From positions 1 through 63,407 of the forward strand of contig NZ_WIXM01000019.1 of the NCBI RefSeq assembly GCF_010993965.1: a stretch of 63,407 bases of DNA, read 5' to 3'. Below, piece by piece: positions 8,733 through 21,323 of this stretch (positions within the stretch are counted from its first letter, which is position 1; every line of letters starts with the position of its first letter). The notes under the pieces were generated by a model. That model searched no databases. It saw nothing but the letters and a program-made list of their open reading frames with translations, and was not told the DNA's origin. A program made the translations under genes and the position numbers. Origin of the DNA: Gracilibacillus sp. YIM 98692. GTDB taxonomy: Bacteria; Bacillota; Bacilli; Bacillales; Amphibacillaceae.

Positions 8733-10052
8733 GTGAAAAAGCACAATTGTGATAAAGCGGAAGCCGATATCACTACACAAGGACATAATCCTTACGAAAT
8801 AGTAAAAAAACTTATTAAAGAATCCGTCTATTCACTTGAATTGCATGAGAACATATACTACATGCTGGAAAAACCGATGAGAATGTTAGAAGTTTCAATT
8901 CCTGTTCGTATGGACGATGGGAACCTGCGAAATTTCACCGGTTACCGTTCCCAACATATTGATATTTTAGGTCCTACTAAGGGTGGGATTCGTTTTCATC
9001 CTAAGGTAAATGTAGATGAGGTCAAAGCATTGTCCATCTGGATGTCTCTAAAAGCCGCTATTATTGATCTACCCTTTGGAGGTGGCAAGGGTGGTGTTAT
9101 CGTAGATCCAGAACAGCTTTCAGAGCGTGAACTTGAGACTCTTAGTCGCACATTTGTCCGTAAGTTAACCCCTATCATCGGGCCTCAAAAGGATATTCCA
9201 GCCCCCGATGTGAACACAGATCCGGAAATTATGGGGTGGATGATTGATGAGTTTGATCAGTTACGCGGGTATAATATTCCTGGTATGTTGACAGGGAAGC
9301 CCATTATCATTGGGGGCTCGCTTGGCAGGTTAGAAGCAACTGGACGCGGAGTCGTCTTTACAATACGCGAAGCCGCTAAAAAACTCGGGCTGGATTTAAC
9401 CCAAGCAACCGCAGCCATCCAAGGATTCGGCAATGTCGGCAGTATGACGGCTAAGTTTTTGTATGAATTAGGAGTTAAGGTAGTTTCTGTGACAGATGCA
9501 AGGGGCGGGATTCATAATGAAGAAGGATTAGATATTCCCGACCTTTTAGAGTTTGTAGGAGATAAGGAAAATTACGCTTCTGATTACTCTAAGGCTAATA
9601 GCATAACCAATGAAGAAATGTTTGGGTTACCTGTGGATATTCTTGTCCCGGCTGCGATAGAAAATCAAATTACAAAGGAAACTGCACCAACCATTCAAGC
9701 AAAAATTTTAGCAGAAGCCGCTAATGGACCCACCACGCCGGAAGGAGATAAAATTCTGGAGGAAAAGAATATATTTGTCATCCCGGATATTCTTTGCAAT
9801 GCAGGAGGAGTCACCGTTTCTTATTTTGAATGGGTACAAAACACCATGAACTATTATTGGAAAGAGGAAGAAATCAATCAAAAGCTTGAAGAGAAGATGT
9901 TATTTGGCTTTGACAAGGTTTTGGAAATGCGCGAAGAGAAGAAATGCCACATGAGAGATGCCGCTTATATGGTCGGGATTAATCATCTTGTCAAAGCCAT
10001 GCATGCCCGCGGGTGGATTAAAGATTCAGACTTAAATCAAAATCCGGAATAA
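8733..10052 (+). CDS. Glutamate dehydrogenase (Glu/Leu/Phe/Val family)
   Basis: Predicted 439-residue NAD(P)-dependent glutamate dehydrogenase interconverting glutamate and 2-oxoglutarate plus ammonia. The substrate domain has GPTKGGIRFHP near residue 83 and the PFGGGKGGV motif with the catalytic Lys near 115. The Rossmann part has IQGFGNVGSMTAKFL near 228, and the C-terminal block VTVSYFEWVQN is conserved. It starts at GTG with a GGGGGAT ribosome site. It is about 12 residues longer at the N-terminus than B. subtilis RocG/GudB and moderately divergent from them, so I give no symbol. Monocistronic, with a shared terminator after it. Confidence 0.88.
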   Translation: MKKHNCDKAEADITTQGHNPYEIVKKLIKESVYSLELHENIYYMLEKPMRMLEVSIPVRMDDGNLRNFTGYRSQHIDILGPTKGGIRFHPKVNVDEVKALSIWMSLKAAIIDLPFGGGKGGVIVDPEQLSERELETLSRTFVRKLTPIIGPQKDIPAPDVNTDPEIMGWMIDEFDQLRGYNIPGMLTGKPIIIGGSLGRLEATGRGVVFTIREAAKKLGLDLTQATAAIQGFGNVGSMTAKFLYELGVKVVSVTDARGGIHNEEGLDIPDLLEFVGDKENYASDYSKANSITNEEMFGLPVDILVPAAIENQITKETAPTIQAKILAEAANGPTTPEGDKILEEKNIFVIPDILCNAGGVTVSYFEWVQNTMNYYWKEEEINQKLEEKMLFGFDKVLEMREEKKCHMRDAAYMVGINHLVKAMHARGWIKDSDLNQNPE

Positions 10053-10078
10053 GAGGATACAGAAATATCGATATCACA

Positions 10079-10122
10079 AAAAAGAGGAATTTCCCAGAGA
10101 TGCTGGAAATTCCTCTTTTATT
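10079..10122. terminator. Bidirectional terminator between gdh and aldehyde dehydrogenase
   Basis: AAAGAGGAATTTCC pairs with GGAAATTCCTCTTT around a short loop, with A-rich and T-rich flanks. It serves the two convergent transcripts. Confidence 0.88.
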
Positions 10123-10162
10123 ACATCCTATATGTTTTTGATCTCAGCATAAGCCAAAATCC

Positions 10163-11602
10163 TCATCTAGGTTTGTTTAAGTTTAATCCGATAAACTTCA
10201 GGTCCGTCATATCCTCTACTGCATACTTAACTCCTTCTTTGCCAATTCCGCTTTGCTTCACACCTCCATAAGGATGATTATCCTGGCGATAGGTAGATAT
10301 TTCGTTAATCCACACCCCGCCCATTTCCAGTTGATTTGCAACCCTGAACGCACGGGTAAGGTCATTTGTAAACACACCTGCCTGCAAACCATAGATGGAG
10401 TCATTGGATAGCTTTATGACTTCTTCTTCTGTTTCAAAAGGAATGACAGAAACAATCGGAGCAAACACTTCTTCCGCTATTACTTTCATATCGTTCTTTA
10501 CGTTTGTCATAATGGTTGGTGTAAGCATCGTTCCCTGTTGTTTCCCGCCTGTTTGAATTTTTGCTCCTTTAGCTGCTGCATCATCAATCCATTGTTTTGC
10601 TCGTTCAGCAGCTTCTTCGTTGATCATCGGTCCAAATTCCGTCTGTTCATCCATTGGATCACCAATAACCAATGCTTCTGTCGCTTTTACGTACTCCTCA
10701 AGGAAAGAGTCATACAAGGACTGATGAACATAAATGCGCTGTGCAGAAATACAGACCTGCCCAGAAAAAGCAAACCCACCTTTAACTAAATCAGCAACCA
10801 CATCTCCAACTTTCACATCGTCAAATAGAATATTAGGTGAATTGGATCCTAATTCTAATGTGATCTTCTTAAAGCCAGCATTTTCACGGATTTTTCTCCC
10901 GACAGGCAAGCTTCCAGTAAAAGTGACTTTCTGAACCTTCTCATGCTGTACTAGAGTGTCCCCTAACTCTTCTCCAAGCCCAAGTACTAAATTCAGTGCC
11001 CCAGGCGGAAGTCCTGCTTCATGAAGCAGCTTTACAAGCATATAAGCAGATACCGGTGTTTTTTCTGCTGGCTTAAAGACAATCGTGTTACCAGCCGCAA
11101 TAGCCGGAGCTATTTTGTGCAGCGAGAGATTTAACGGAAAATTAAACGGAGTAATCGCAGCAACTACCCCAAGCGGGACTTTCTTGGTTAAGCCCAGCCG
11201 ATTCTCACCGCCAATCGCTGCATCCATTGGAATGACTTCACTGTTAATATGTTTCGCTTCTTCTGATGCAAAGCGCAAAACCTGAATCGCCCGGTCTACT
11301 TCACCAAGGCTGTATTTTAAAGGTTTCCCGGCTTCTTTGGTGATGGTTTCCGCAAATGATTGTTTCCTATCTTCCATTAAATTCGCCGTATTGCGGAGAA
11401 TATCTGAACGTTGATAGGCTGGCATTTTTTTCATCGTATCATGAAAGACAGAAAAGCAATTGTCGATCGCTTCATTTAAGTCTTCAATGGATGCTAATGA
11501 TATTTCTGCTACTTTTTCCTGATTATAAGGGTTGTTTACAGCTAAGGTTTCCCGCTGTTTCCCCTTGAATTCTTTTCCGTTGATAATGGAAGCTATTTTC
11601 AT
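10163..11602 (-). CDS. NAD(P)-dependent aldehyde dehydrogenase
   Basis: Predicted 479-residue aldehyde dehydrogenase. Cofactor motifs TPFNFPLNL near 150 and FTGSLPVGRKI near 228, the general-base Glu in LELGSNSPN near 250 and the catalytic Cys in FSGQVCISAQR near 284 are all present, so the enzyme should be active. It resembles the lactaldehyde/non-phosphorylating glyceraldehyde-3-phosphate dehydrogenase branch. It lies 15 bases downstream of the acetolactate-synthase-like gene, with GAGGTGATTAATTC before its ATG. The two probably form one operon handling a shared 2-oxoacid or aldehyde. Confidence 0.85.
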   Translation of the reverse strand: MKIASIINGKEFKGKQRETLAVNNPYNQEKVAEISLASIEDLNEAIDNCFSVFHDTMKKMPAYQRSDILRNTANLMEDRKQSFAETITKEAGKPLKYSLGEVDRAIQVLRFASEEAKHINSEVIPMDAAIGGENRLGLTKKVPLGVVAAITPFNFPLNLSLHKIAPAIAAGNTIVFKPAEKTPVSAYMLVKLLHEAGLPPGALNLVLGLGEELGDTLVQHEKVQKVTFTGSLPVGRKIRENAGFKKITLELGSNSPNILFDDVKVGDVVADLVKGGFAFSGQVCISAQRIYVHQSLYDSFLEEYVKATEALVIGDPMDEQTEFGPMINEEAAERAKQWIDDAAAKGAKIQTGGKQQGTMLTPTIMTNVKNDMKVIAEEVFAPIVSVIPFETEEEVIKLSNDSIYGLQAGVFTNDLTRAFRVANQLEMGGVWINEISTYRQDNHPYGGVKQSGIGKEGVKYAVEDMTDLKFIGLNLNKPR

Positions 11603-11617
11603 GAATTAATCACCTCT

Positions 11618-13249
11618 TTAGCAGCGGATTCCGCGTAATTTTTCAGTTAACTTCATATTTTCTCTATAGTCAACCGCACAATCGATTAACACCGGTTTCT
11701 TAAGACTGATAGCTTTGTCTAGAGCTGGTCGTAATTCTTCTGTTTTTTCAATTTTTATTGCTTCAAACCCAAAGGATTTCGCGTGTTGAACAAAGTCTGG
11801 GTTTCCAAAACGAATATGTGAGGGCCGTTCAAATTTTTTCATCTGATGCCATTCAATCAAACCGTAACCATCATCTCGCCATAATAGAACAATGATAGGG
11901 AGATTTAATCTTACAGCTGTTTCCATCTCTGCCCCTGTCATAAGAAAGGAACCATCTCCGCAGACTGCGACGATATTTCTTTCTGGAAATACCATTTTGG
12001 CCGCAATGGCGGAAGGTACTGCAACTCCCATGGAAGCAAGTCCATTTGATATGAGACAGGTGTTTGGCTGAGCTGTATGGTACATCCGCGCCATCCACAT
12101 CTTATGGGCACCTACATCTGAGATCGCAATATCTTCGTCATTCAAGACATCACGCAGGTCAGAAATAATTTTTTGCGGTTTAACAGGAAATTCATTGTCC
12201 TGCTTGTAACTTTCTAATTCGTCGAGTGCCTTTTCTCTAATGGAACGCACCCAGTCAAGGCTCCGTTTTTTATCAGCCAATACGTTCATTAGCTGAGTAA
12301 TATTCTGTTTTATATCCCCAATGACATTCAATGCAACAGGATAATGGGAATCAATTTCCGCTTCTTCTGTGTCTATATGAAGAATAGGAGTGGAACGTTC
12401 AGGGTTCCAGTTTTCCGGCGGGGTCTCGGCCATATCAAAACCAATGGTTATAATTAAGTCTGCTTGTTCAAATCCGCACGTAATGTAGTCTTTTCCACTA
12501 AGACCAGCCGTCAGCAAGCTTGCTTCATCCTTCCAAGAGAGTGCTCCTTTACCCATAAACGAATGGACCACTGGAATGTTTGTTTTTTCCACAAACGTTC
12601 GTAATTCTTCTGATGCTTGACCTCTAGTAATGCCATTTCCAGCTAAGATTAATGGATAGCTTGAACCCTCTATGAGAGAAGCTGCTTTTTTAATAATTGC
12701 CTCTTCCGCGTGCGGCAAAGCACGTCCTGTAATTTCAAGCAGAGGTTCATCCACTTCCATTCCTGCCACGTCCTCAGGCAAATCGATATGGGTAGCGCCA
12801 GGCTTTTCCTGATTAGCTAGCTGATACGCTTTTCTTACTACCTCTGGTACAATCTCTGGTGTTTTTATTTGGGCATTCCACTTCGTTATAGGTTCATAGA
12901 TATTGACAAGATCGTAATATTGATGGGAAATTTTATGCTGACGGTTTAAACCAGCCTGTCCTGTAATCGCAATCAGTGGACATTGGTCCATGTTGGCATT
13001 AGCCACCCCTGTTAATAAGTTCGTAGCACCAGGTCCTAAAGTAGCCAGACAGACACCTGGCTTTCCAGTCAGTCTTCCATAGGTTCCTGCCATAAAGGCG
13101 GCGCTAGTCTCATGTCGGGTGACGATGAACTCAATTTTTGAATCAAGTAATGCATCCATCAAGTCAATATTCTCTTCACCAGGAACACCGAAAATGTACT
13201 CTACTCCTTCATTTTCCAGGCATTTAATTAATAACTGAGCAACTTTCAT
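11618..13249 (-). CDS. Acetolactate-synthase-like thiamine-diphosphate enzyme (large subunit type)
   Basis: Predicted 543-residue ThDP-dependent enzyme with the three domains of acetohydroxyacid synthase: N-terminal pyrimidine domain with FGVPGEEN near 20 and the conserved catalytic Glu in RHETSAAFMAG near 48; central domain with ADLIITIGFD near 265; C-terminal ThDP domain with the GDGSF...N motif near 430. It condenses pyruvate or decarboxylates a 2-oxoacid. No small regulatory subunit (ilvN) is adjacent, as for catabolic AlsS. An AGGGGGG ribosome site precedes the ATG. The leader contains a terminator hairpin, so expression may be attenuated. Partner gene: aldehyde dehydrogenase. Confidence 0.8.
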   Translation of the reverse strand: MKVAQLLIKCLENEGVEYIFGVPGEENIDLMDALLDSKIEFIVTRHETSAAFMAGTYGRLTGKPGVCLATLGPGATNLLTGVANANMDQCPLIAITGQAGLNRQHKISHQYYDLVNIYEPITKWNAQIKTPEIVPEVVRKAYQLANQEKPGATHIDLPEDVAGMEVDEPLLEITGRALPHAEEAIIKKAASLIEGSSYPLILAGNGITRGQASEELRTFVEKTNIPVVHSFMGKGALSWKDEASLLTAGLSGKDYITCGFEQADLIITIGFDMAETPPENWNPERSTPILHIDTEEAEIDSHYPVALNVIGDIKQNITQLMNVLADKKRSLDWVRSIREKALDELESYKQDNEFPVKPQKIISDLRDVLNDEDIAISDVGAHKMWMARMYHTAQPNTCLISNGLASMGVAVPSAIAAKMVFPERNIVAVCGDGSFLMTGAEMETAVRLNLPIIVLLWRDDGYGLIEWHQMKKFERPSHIRFGNPDFVQHAKSFGFEAIKIEKTEELRPALDKAISLKKPVLIDCAVDYRENMKLTEKLRGIRC

Positions 13250-13312
13250 CTAATCCCCCCTATACTTTTGAACTTTATTTTGTGTAATAACCATCATTCT
13301 TATTAATAAAAA

Positions 13313-13348
13313 TGAAAAAAATCTCTCCTCAGAAGCCGAAGAGAGATT
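13313..13348 (-). terminator. Leader terminator/attenuator candidate upstream of the acetolactate-synthase-like gene
   Basis: Read on the minus strand, AATCTCTC and GAGAGATT form an eight-base-pair stem followed by seven T residues, ending about 65 bases before the ATG at 13249. No minus-strand gene lies upstream, so this terminator interrupts the leader rather than ending another transcript. No T-box or other known riboswitch signature could be read. Confidence 0.6.
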
Positions 13349-13553
13349 AAAATATTAATGATGATTTCCTATATTATGTTCCGAGGCTTTATTTTCTTCG
13401 CGATCACTTTTTAGACCAAGATTATTTTTTTATCGTATGTCTTTTGAAGATCTTTGTTGCAAATTTTGTTCAGTATTGCCCATGTAGCACTATAATTATA
13501 ATGGGATTAGAAACTAGTAGATTTTTTTCAAAAATTGACAACAGGCGATTTCG

Positions 13554-13565
13554 AATAGCGCTATT
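13554..13565. promoter_or_regulatory. Perfect 12-bp palindrome upstream of the 13688 operon
   Basis: AATAGCGCTATT is a perfect palindrome ending five bases before a TATAAT at 13571-13576, with TTGACA at 13535 too far away (30-base spacer) to be the normal -35 partner. The position fits an operator for an unknown regulator. The interval 13577-13670 is an untranslated leader with the short hairpin CCCAT/ATGGG. Nothing else gene-like is seen in 13250-13687. Confidence 0.4.
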
Positions 13566-13687
13566 TGTGATATAATTTTCGTAGAAGCAGTTGGGAAAAG
13601 ATAAGTAATATCATACCCATCTGCTAATGGGAAGAGGCCTTTGGTTTCTCCTTTTAGATAAATAGAGACAAGGGGAGTATGAGTACA

Positions 13688-14305
13688 ATGAAGAACTTAT
13701 GGGCAACATTGAAAACGATGTCTTTTAAAGAAGCAGTAGATTACATATGGGAATATTATAAACTGCACATTTTCGGAATCGCTTTCGGTTTATTTTTTAT
13801 CATTTCGATCACCTCTAATATATTAAAAGAAGAGAAGGAAACGCTAAATTTTATGGTGGTTGGAGCAGTGAATTATAATATGACTGAAGCTATCTCAACG
13901 GAAATAAATGAGCAATATTTTGATGATTTTCGTGTAGCGGTTGATTTGGTACAGCATGGCGGGGGAAGCGCAGGAAGTCAATCTTATGCACAAATGCAAA
14001 AGCTAGTAGCTAAAATTTCGGTTGGGGAAGTAGATATTATGCTAGCCAACCAAGATTTTTCTGGTGATTTAATTGATCAAGAAGGATTAACACCTTTAGG
14101 ACAAGTAGTAGATGAAGAATTATTAGAGCAAAGCAATGTTGAGATTCATCGATTAGACTCTGGGGAAATTTACGGGATTGGAATAGAGCAGTTTGACGTG
14201 CTGAAAGATGTGGAAAACATTCAAGAAAGCATTTTGGTTATTCCTGCAACATCCGAAAATGACGAAAGAGTGGCTGAGTTTTTAACAACACTATTAGAAG
14301 GGTAA
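13688..14305 (+). CDS. Membrane-anchored protein of unknown function
   Basis: Predicted 205-residue protein starting at ATG 13688; AGGGGAG lies ten bases upstream, whereas the alternative ATG at 13679 is only one base from it. A single membrane segment (about residues 30-50, IFGIAFGLFFIISITSNIL) follows a short basic cytoplasmic N-terminus and leaves an acidic extracellular domain of about 150 residues with no recognised motif. The 27-base gap to the next gene suggests an operon with the 2-hydroxyacid dehydrogenase. I do not recognise the family. Confidence 0.65.
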   Translation: MKNLWATLKTMSFKEAVDYIWEYYKLHIFGIAFGLFFIISITSNILKEEKETLNFMVVGAVNYNMTEAISTEINEQYFDDFRVAVDLVQHGGGSAGSQSYAQMQKLVAKISVGEVDIMLANQDFSGDLIDQEGLTPLGQVVDEELLEQSNVEIHRLDSGEIYGIGIEQFDVLKDVENIQESILVIPATSENDERVAEFLTTLLEG

Positions 14306-14332
14306 TTTTTGCGAACAGGGAGCGTATATTTC

Positions 14333-15328
14333 ATGAAAAAGGCAATTTATGTGATGAATGATGATACTTTTGATTTAGTATACCCTCGTTTTATTCGGGA
14401 TGAAGTGGAAGAATTGGTGGAGATAGTTAGTCCACCTCTTACGAATGCTGAATTACAACAGGATTTATCCGTTTTGAAAGATGTCGATGTCCTATTATCA
14501 GGTTGGGGAGGACCAAAACTTGATGAAAATCTATTAGAGCATGCCCCTCATTTGAAAGCATTTCTATACGCAGCTGGTTCTATTAAAAGTATTGCAACAG
14601 ATGAAGCGTGGGATCGAGATATCTTATTTTCAACGGCGGCTCATGCGAATGGTATACCAGTTGCTGAATTTACGCTGTCGCAAATTTTATTTTGTTTAAA
14701 AAATGGGTGGGGCTTTACTCGTGGGATTAGAGAAAATTATGCCTTTCCACCAAAGCCATTTGCGGTAAAAGGGTCATATCGGAGCAAAGTTGGGATCATT
14801 TCGTTAAGTACCATTGGTCGCCGTACGGTAGAGCTATTACGTCCATTTGATATCGATGTTTTGGCCTATGATCCTTTTGTTTCTAAAGAAGAAGCGGAAC
14901 AATTAAATGTGCAATTGTGTTCGTTAGAAGAAATGTTTGAACAAGCAGATGTCGTTTCTTTACATACTCCATTATTACCGGAAACGGTTGGAATGATTAA
15001 CGGGGATCATTTCCGGTTAATGAAAAATAGAGCTAGTTTTATAAATACGGCAAGAGGTGCGATCGTTCGGGAAAACGAAATGATCGATGTCTTGCAAGAA
15101 AGGTCTGATATTACGGCGGTATTGGATGTCACTGATCCAGAGCCTCCAGAAATAGGTTCGCCGTTGTATACAATGGATAATGTGGTGCTAACCCCGCATC
15201 TTGCTGGAAGTGAAGGAGAAGAATGCGGACGGATGGGCCAATATATGTTAGAAGAATTAAAAAGATGGTTAAATGGTGAGCCATTAAAATGGCAAGTAAC
15301 GAAAAAGCAATTTGGAAAGATGGCTTAG
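14333..15328 (+). CDS. D-isomer-specific 2-hydroxyacid dehydrogenase family protein
   Basis: Predicted 331-residue NAD(P)-dependent oxidoreductase. The ATG at 14333, ten bases after AGGGAG, is preferred over an in-frame TTG at 14309. The catalytic triad is readable: Arg in INTARGAIV, Glu in DVTDPEPPE, His in TPHLAGSEG. The nucleotide loop reads IISLSTIGRR, where the family usually has GLGxIG, so two glycines are serines; cofactor binding may be altered. The close spacing to the TIM-barrel gene implies a joint role, probably in sugar-acid or cyclitol catabolism (inference). Confidence 0.8.
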   Translation: MKKAIYVMNDDTFDLVYPRFIRDEVEELVEIVSPPLTNAELQQDLSVLKDVDVLLSGWGGPKLDENLLEHAPHLKAFLYAAGSIKSIATDEAWDRDILFSTAAHANGIPVAEFTLSQILFCLKNGWGFTRGIRENYAFPPKPFAVKGSYRSKVGIISLSTIGRRTVELLRPFDIDVLAYDPFVSKEEAEQLNVQLCSLEEMFEQADVVSLHTPLLPETVGMINGDHFRLMKNRASFINTARGAIVRENEMIDVLQERSDITAVLDVTDPEPPEIGSPLYTMDNVVLTPHLAGSEGEECGRMGQYMLEELKRWLNGEPLKWQVTKKQFGKMA

Positions 15329-15344
15329 GAAAGGGGGTTTATAA

Positions 15345-16118
15345 GTGAAACTAGGATTATGCTCGGTAACGTTTCGCAGCAAATCAATTGAACAAGTGAT
15401 TGATTTAGCAATGGAAGCAGAATTAGACGCGATCGAATGGGGAGGAGATGTACACGTTCCTCCGGGTGATATTGATCATGCCAAAAATGTGTTAGAAATG
15501 ACAAAATCACGTGAATTAGAAGTGTCTTCCTATGGCTCCTACTATCGTGTTGGAGATCCAGAAAAAAATGAGCATTCTTTCGAAACCATTCTAGAAACAG
15601 CTCAAGCATTACATACTACTTCTATTCGCGTATGGGCTGGTACACTAGATTCAGAGGATGCAGATAAAAGCTATCGTCAATCGGTGATAGAGGATGCGAA
15701 ACGAATTGCAGATATGGCTGGGAAAGAAAATATTTCGATTCACTTTGAGTATCACGGCGGTACATTAACCAACACAAAAGAAAGTGCCAAGCAACTTATG
15801 GAAGAAGTAGACCATGGTAATGTGTATCTTTATTGGCAGCCAGCAGTAGGTTTGTCTGTCGAGGATCGTTTAGCAAGTATTGATCTTGTTAAGCCATGGA
15901 TTTCCAATGTGCACATTTTTCACTGGAATCAAACAGAGCGTTTAGATTTAGGAATCGGTGCAAAAGAATGGCAACGCTACTTAAAAGAGATTATGAGTGA
16001 TCAAAAAGAGCGATATGTGCTGATGGAATTTGTTAAAAATGATGATGTGCAGCAGTTTAGAAAAGACGCGCTTGTATTACATGAATTGAAAAAAATTATA
16101 GATGGAACAAATCTGTAG
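15345..16118 (+). CDS. Xylose-isomerase-like TIM-barrel sugar phosphate isomerase/epimerase
   Basis: Predicted 257-residue protein of the AP_endonuc_2/xylose isomerase-like TIM barrel family. It begins with the strand MKLGLCSVTFR and has the metal-site-type blocks AIEWGGDVHVPPGD near residue 30, ISIHFEYHGGTLTN near 132 and VLMEFVKNDD near 225. Such proteins isomerise or epimerise sugars or inositol derivatives using a divalent metal. It starts 16 bases after the dehydrogenase, with AAAGGGGG before the start, as last gene of the operon. It is followed directly by a tandem repeat array. Confidence 0.8.
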   Translation: MKLGLCSVTFRSKSIEQVIDLAMEAELDAIEWGGDVHVPPGDIDHAKNVLEMTKSRELEVSSYGSYYRVGDPEKNEHSFETILETAQALHTTSIRVWAGTLDSEDADKSYRQSVIEDAKRIADMAGKENISIHFEYHGGTLTNTKESAKQLMEEVDHGNVYLYWQPAVGLSVEDRLASIDLVKPWISNVHIFHWNQTERLDLGIGAKEWQRYLKEIMSDQKERYVLMEFVKNDDVQQFRKDALVLHELKKIIDGTNL

Positions 16119-16140
16119 AAGATAATAGTTATGAATTAGA

Positions 16141-16608
16141 GAGAGGTTCTATCCGCAGTAATAAGCAGCATTTAGCATTAAAACTATCGATAGAGAGGCT
16201 CTATATGCATTTTCAAGCAGTATTTAGCGTTAAAACTATCGATAGGGAGGTTCTATATGCATTTTCAAGCAGTATTTAGCGTTAAAACTATCGATAGAGA
16301 GGTTCTATATGCATTTTTAAGCAGCATTTAGCGTTAAAACTATCAATAGGGAGGTTCTATATGCATTTTTAAGTAGCATTTAGCGTTAAAACTATCGATA
16401 GAGAGGCTCTATATGCATTTTCAAGCAGCATTTAGCATTAAAACTATCGATAGGGAGGTTCTATATGCATTTTTAAGTAGCATTTAGCGTTAAAACTATC
16501 GATTGAGAGGCTCTATATGCATTTTTAAGCAGCGTTTAGCATTAAAACTATCGATAGGGAGGTTCTATATGCATTTTTAAGCAGCATTTAGCATTAAAAC
16601 TATCGATA
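16141..16608. repeat. Tandem array of nine 52-bp units
   Basis: Nine contiguous 52-base units begin at 16141, 16193, 16245, 16297, 16349, 16401, 16453, 16505 and 16557. Each has the frame G(A/G)GAGG(T/C)TCTATATGCAT, a central AGCA(G)CATTTAGC block and the palindrome CTATCGATAG at the junction. From unit 2 onward, units starting GAG and GGG alternate, so the higher-order period is 104. 52 is not a multiple of three and stops are frequent, so it is non-coding. It fills the shared 3' region between the convergent TIM-barrel and lacI genes. Confidence 0.95.
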
Positions 16609-16613
16609 GAGAA

Positions 16614-16664
16614 CTTCTATCAACAGTTTTAAGCTAATTCTTGTTTTCAAATCGTTGATAGAAG
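16614..16664. repeat. Inverted repeat flanking the 52-bp array
   Basis: CTTCTATCAAC (16614-16624) pairs with GTTGATAGAAG (16654-16664) across 29 bases. It is the diverged tenth unit of the array and lies about 75 bases beyond the lacI stop. It could be a terminator-like structure, but no T-run follows. Confidence 0.6.
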
Positions 16665-16736
16665 TCTTATAATCAACTTGCCCTAAAATCTGAAGAATGG
16701 ATAATGACGTCTGCATATCAATCATATTCGGATGAA

Positions 16737-17753
<1,017 letters not shown>

Positions 17754-17758
17754 TTAAC

Positions 17759-17787
17759 TTGACTAATTTTATTGACTATTTTAAGAT
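17759..17787 (+). promoter_or_regulatory. Sigma-A-type promoter for beta-galactosidase
   Basis: TTGACT (17759-17764), a 17-base spacer and TAAGAT (17782-17787) form a plausible promoter. A second TTGACT at 17772 with TAAGAA at 17794 (16-base spacer) overlaps it. Confidence 0.5.
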
Positions 17788-17788
17788 A

Positions 17789-17801
17789 AATTCTAAGAAT
17801 T
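17789..17801. promoter_or_regulatory. Palindromic operator candidate in the lacI-lacZ intergenic region
   Basis: AATTCTAAGAATT is a perfect 13-base palindrome at the end of the promoter region. A second, imperfect LacI-type candidate with a CG centre (TGAATTCGGTTACA) lies near 17820-17834. Either could bind the divergent regulator. Confidence 0.4.
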
Positions 17802-17823
17802 GTCTATATAAAAAAGAAAATGA

Positions 17824-20964
<3,141 letters not shown>

Positions 20965-21025
20965 CTTTGTATTTGGAGACGAATAAGCGTATAATGGAGG
21001 TAGTACCCACGAAAGGGAGTGCCGA

Positions 21026-21208
21026 ATGGCTTATTTTAATAACAAGAAAGAGCCCGTCGAAGATGTGGAGACAAAGGTATGGGCATGTGTAAGTGAAGAT
21101 TGCCAAGGGTGGATGAGAGAGGATTACTCCTTTGAAAAAACACCGAGCTGTCCGTTGTGTAAATCGAATATGGAGAGGGAAGTAAGAGTATTGCCTGAGT
21201 TGAAATAA
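21026..21208 (+). CDS. ydjO: YdjO-like small zinc-ribbon protein
   Basis: Predicted 60-residue protein of the YdjO (cold-inducible-protein-related) family. Two Cys pairs, WACVSEDCQGW near residues 19-26 and CPLC near 42-45, form a probable zinc ribbon. The family length is 60-70 residues. AAAGGGAG lies eight bases before the ATG and a terminator follows directly, so it is a monocistronic gene. Function unknown. Confidence 0.8.
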   Translation: MAYFNNKKEPVEDVETKVWACVSEDCQGWMREDYSFEKTPSCPLCKSNMEREVRVLPELK

Positions 21209-21211
21209 ACG

Positions 21212-21249
21212 AAATGAACTGTTTCTTTTTGAGAAGCAGTTCATTTTTC
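21212..21249 (+). terminator. Terminator of ydjO
   Basis: AAATGAACTG (21212-21221) pairs with CAGTTCATTT (21237-21246) and continues into T residues. Confidence 0.85.
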
Positions 21250-21323
21250 TATGTTTGGGGAGTCATAAATTTTGTTTGACCCGCATAAGTAACTAGGGCA
21301 ATTCTTTATCACGTAGATGCTGA

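Noticed and set aside
13535-13576. TTGACA/TATAAT as one promoter
   Set aside because: The spacer is 30 bases, far from the usual 16-18.
16141-16608. CRISPR array
   Set aside because: Units are contiguous 52-bp tandem repeats with variation spread along the unit, without unique spacers between identical repeats, and no cas genes are nearby.
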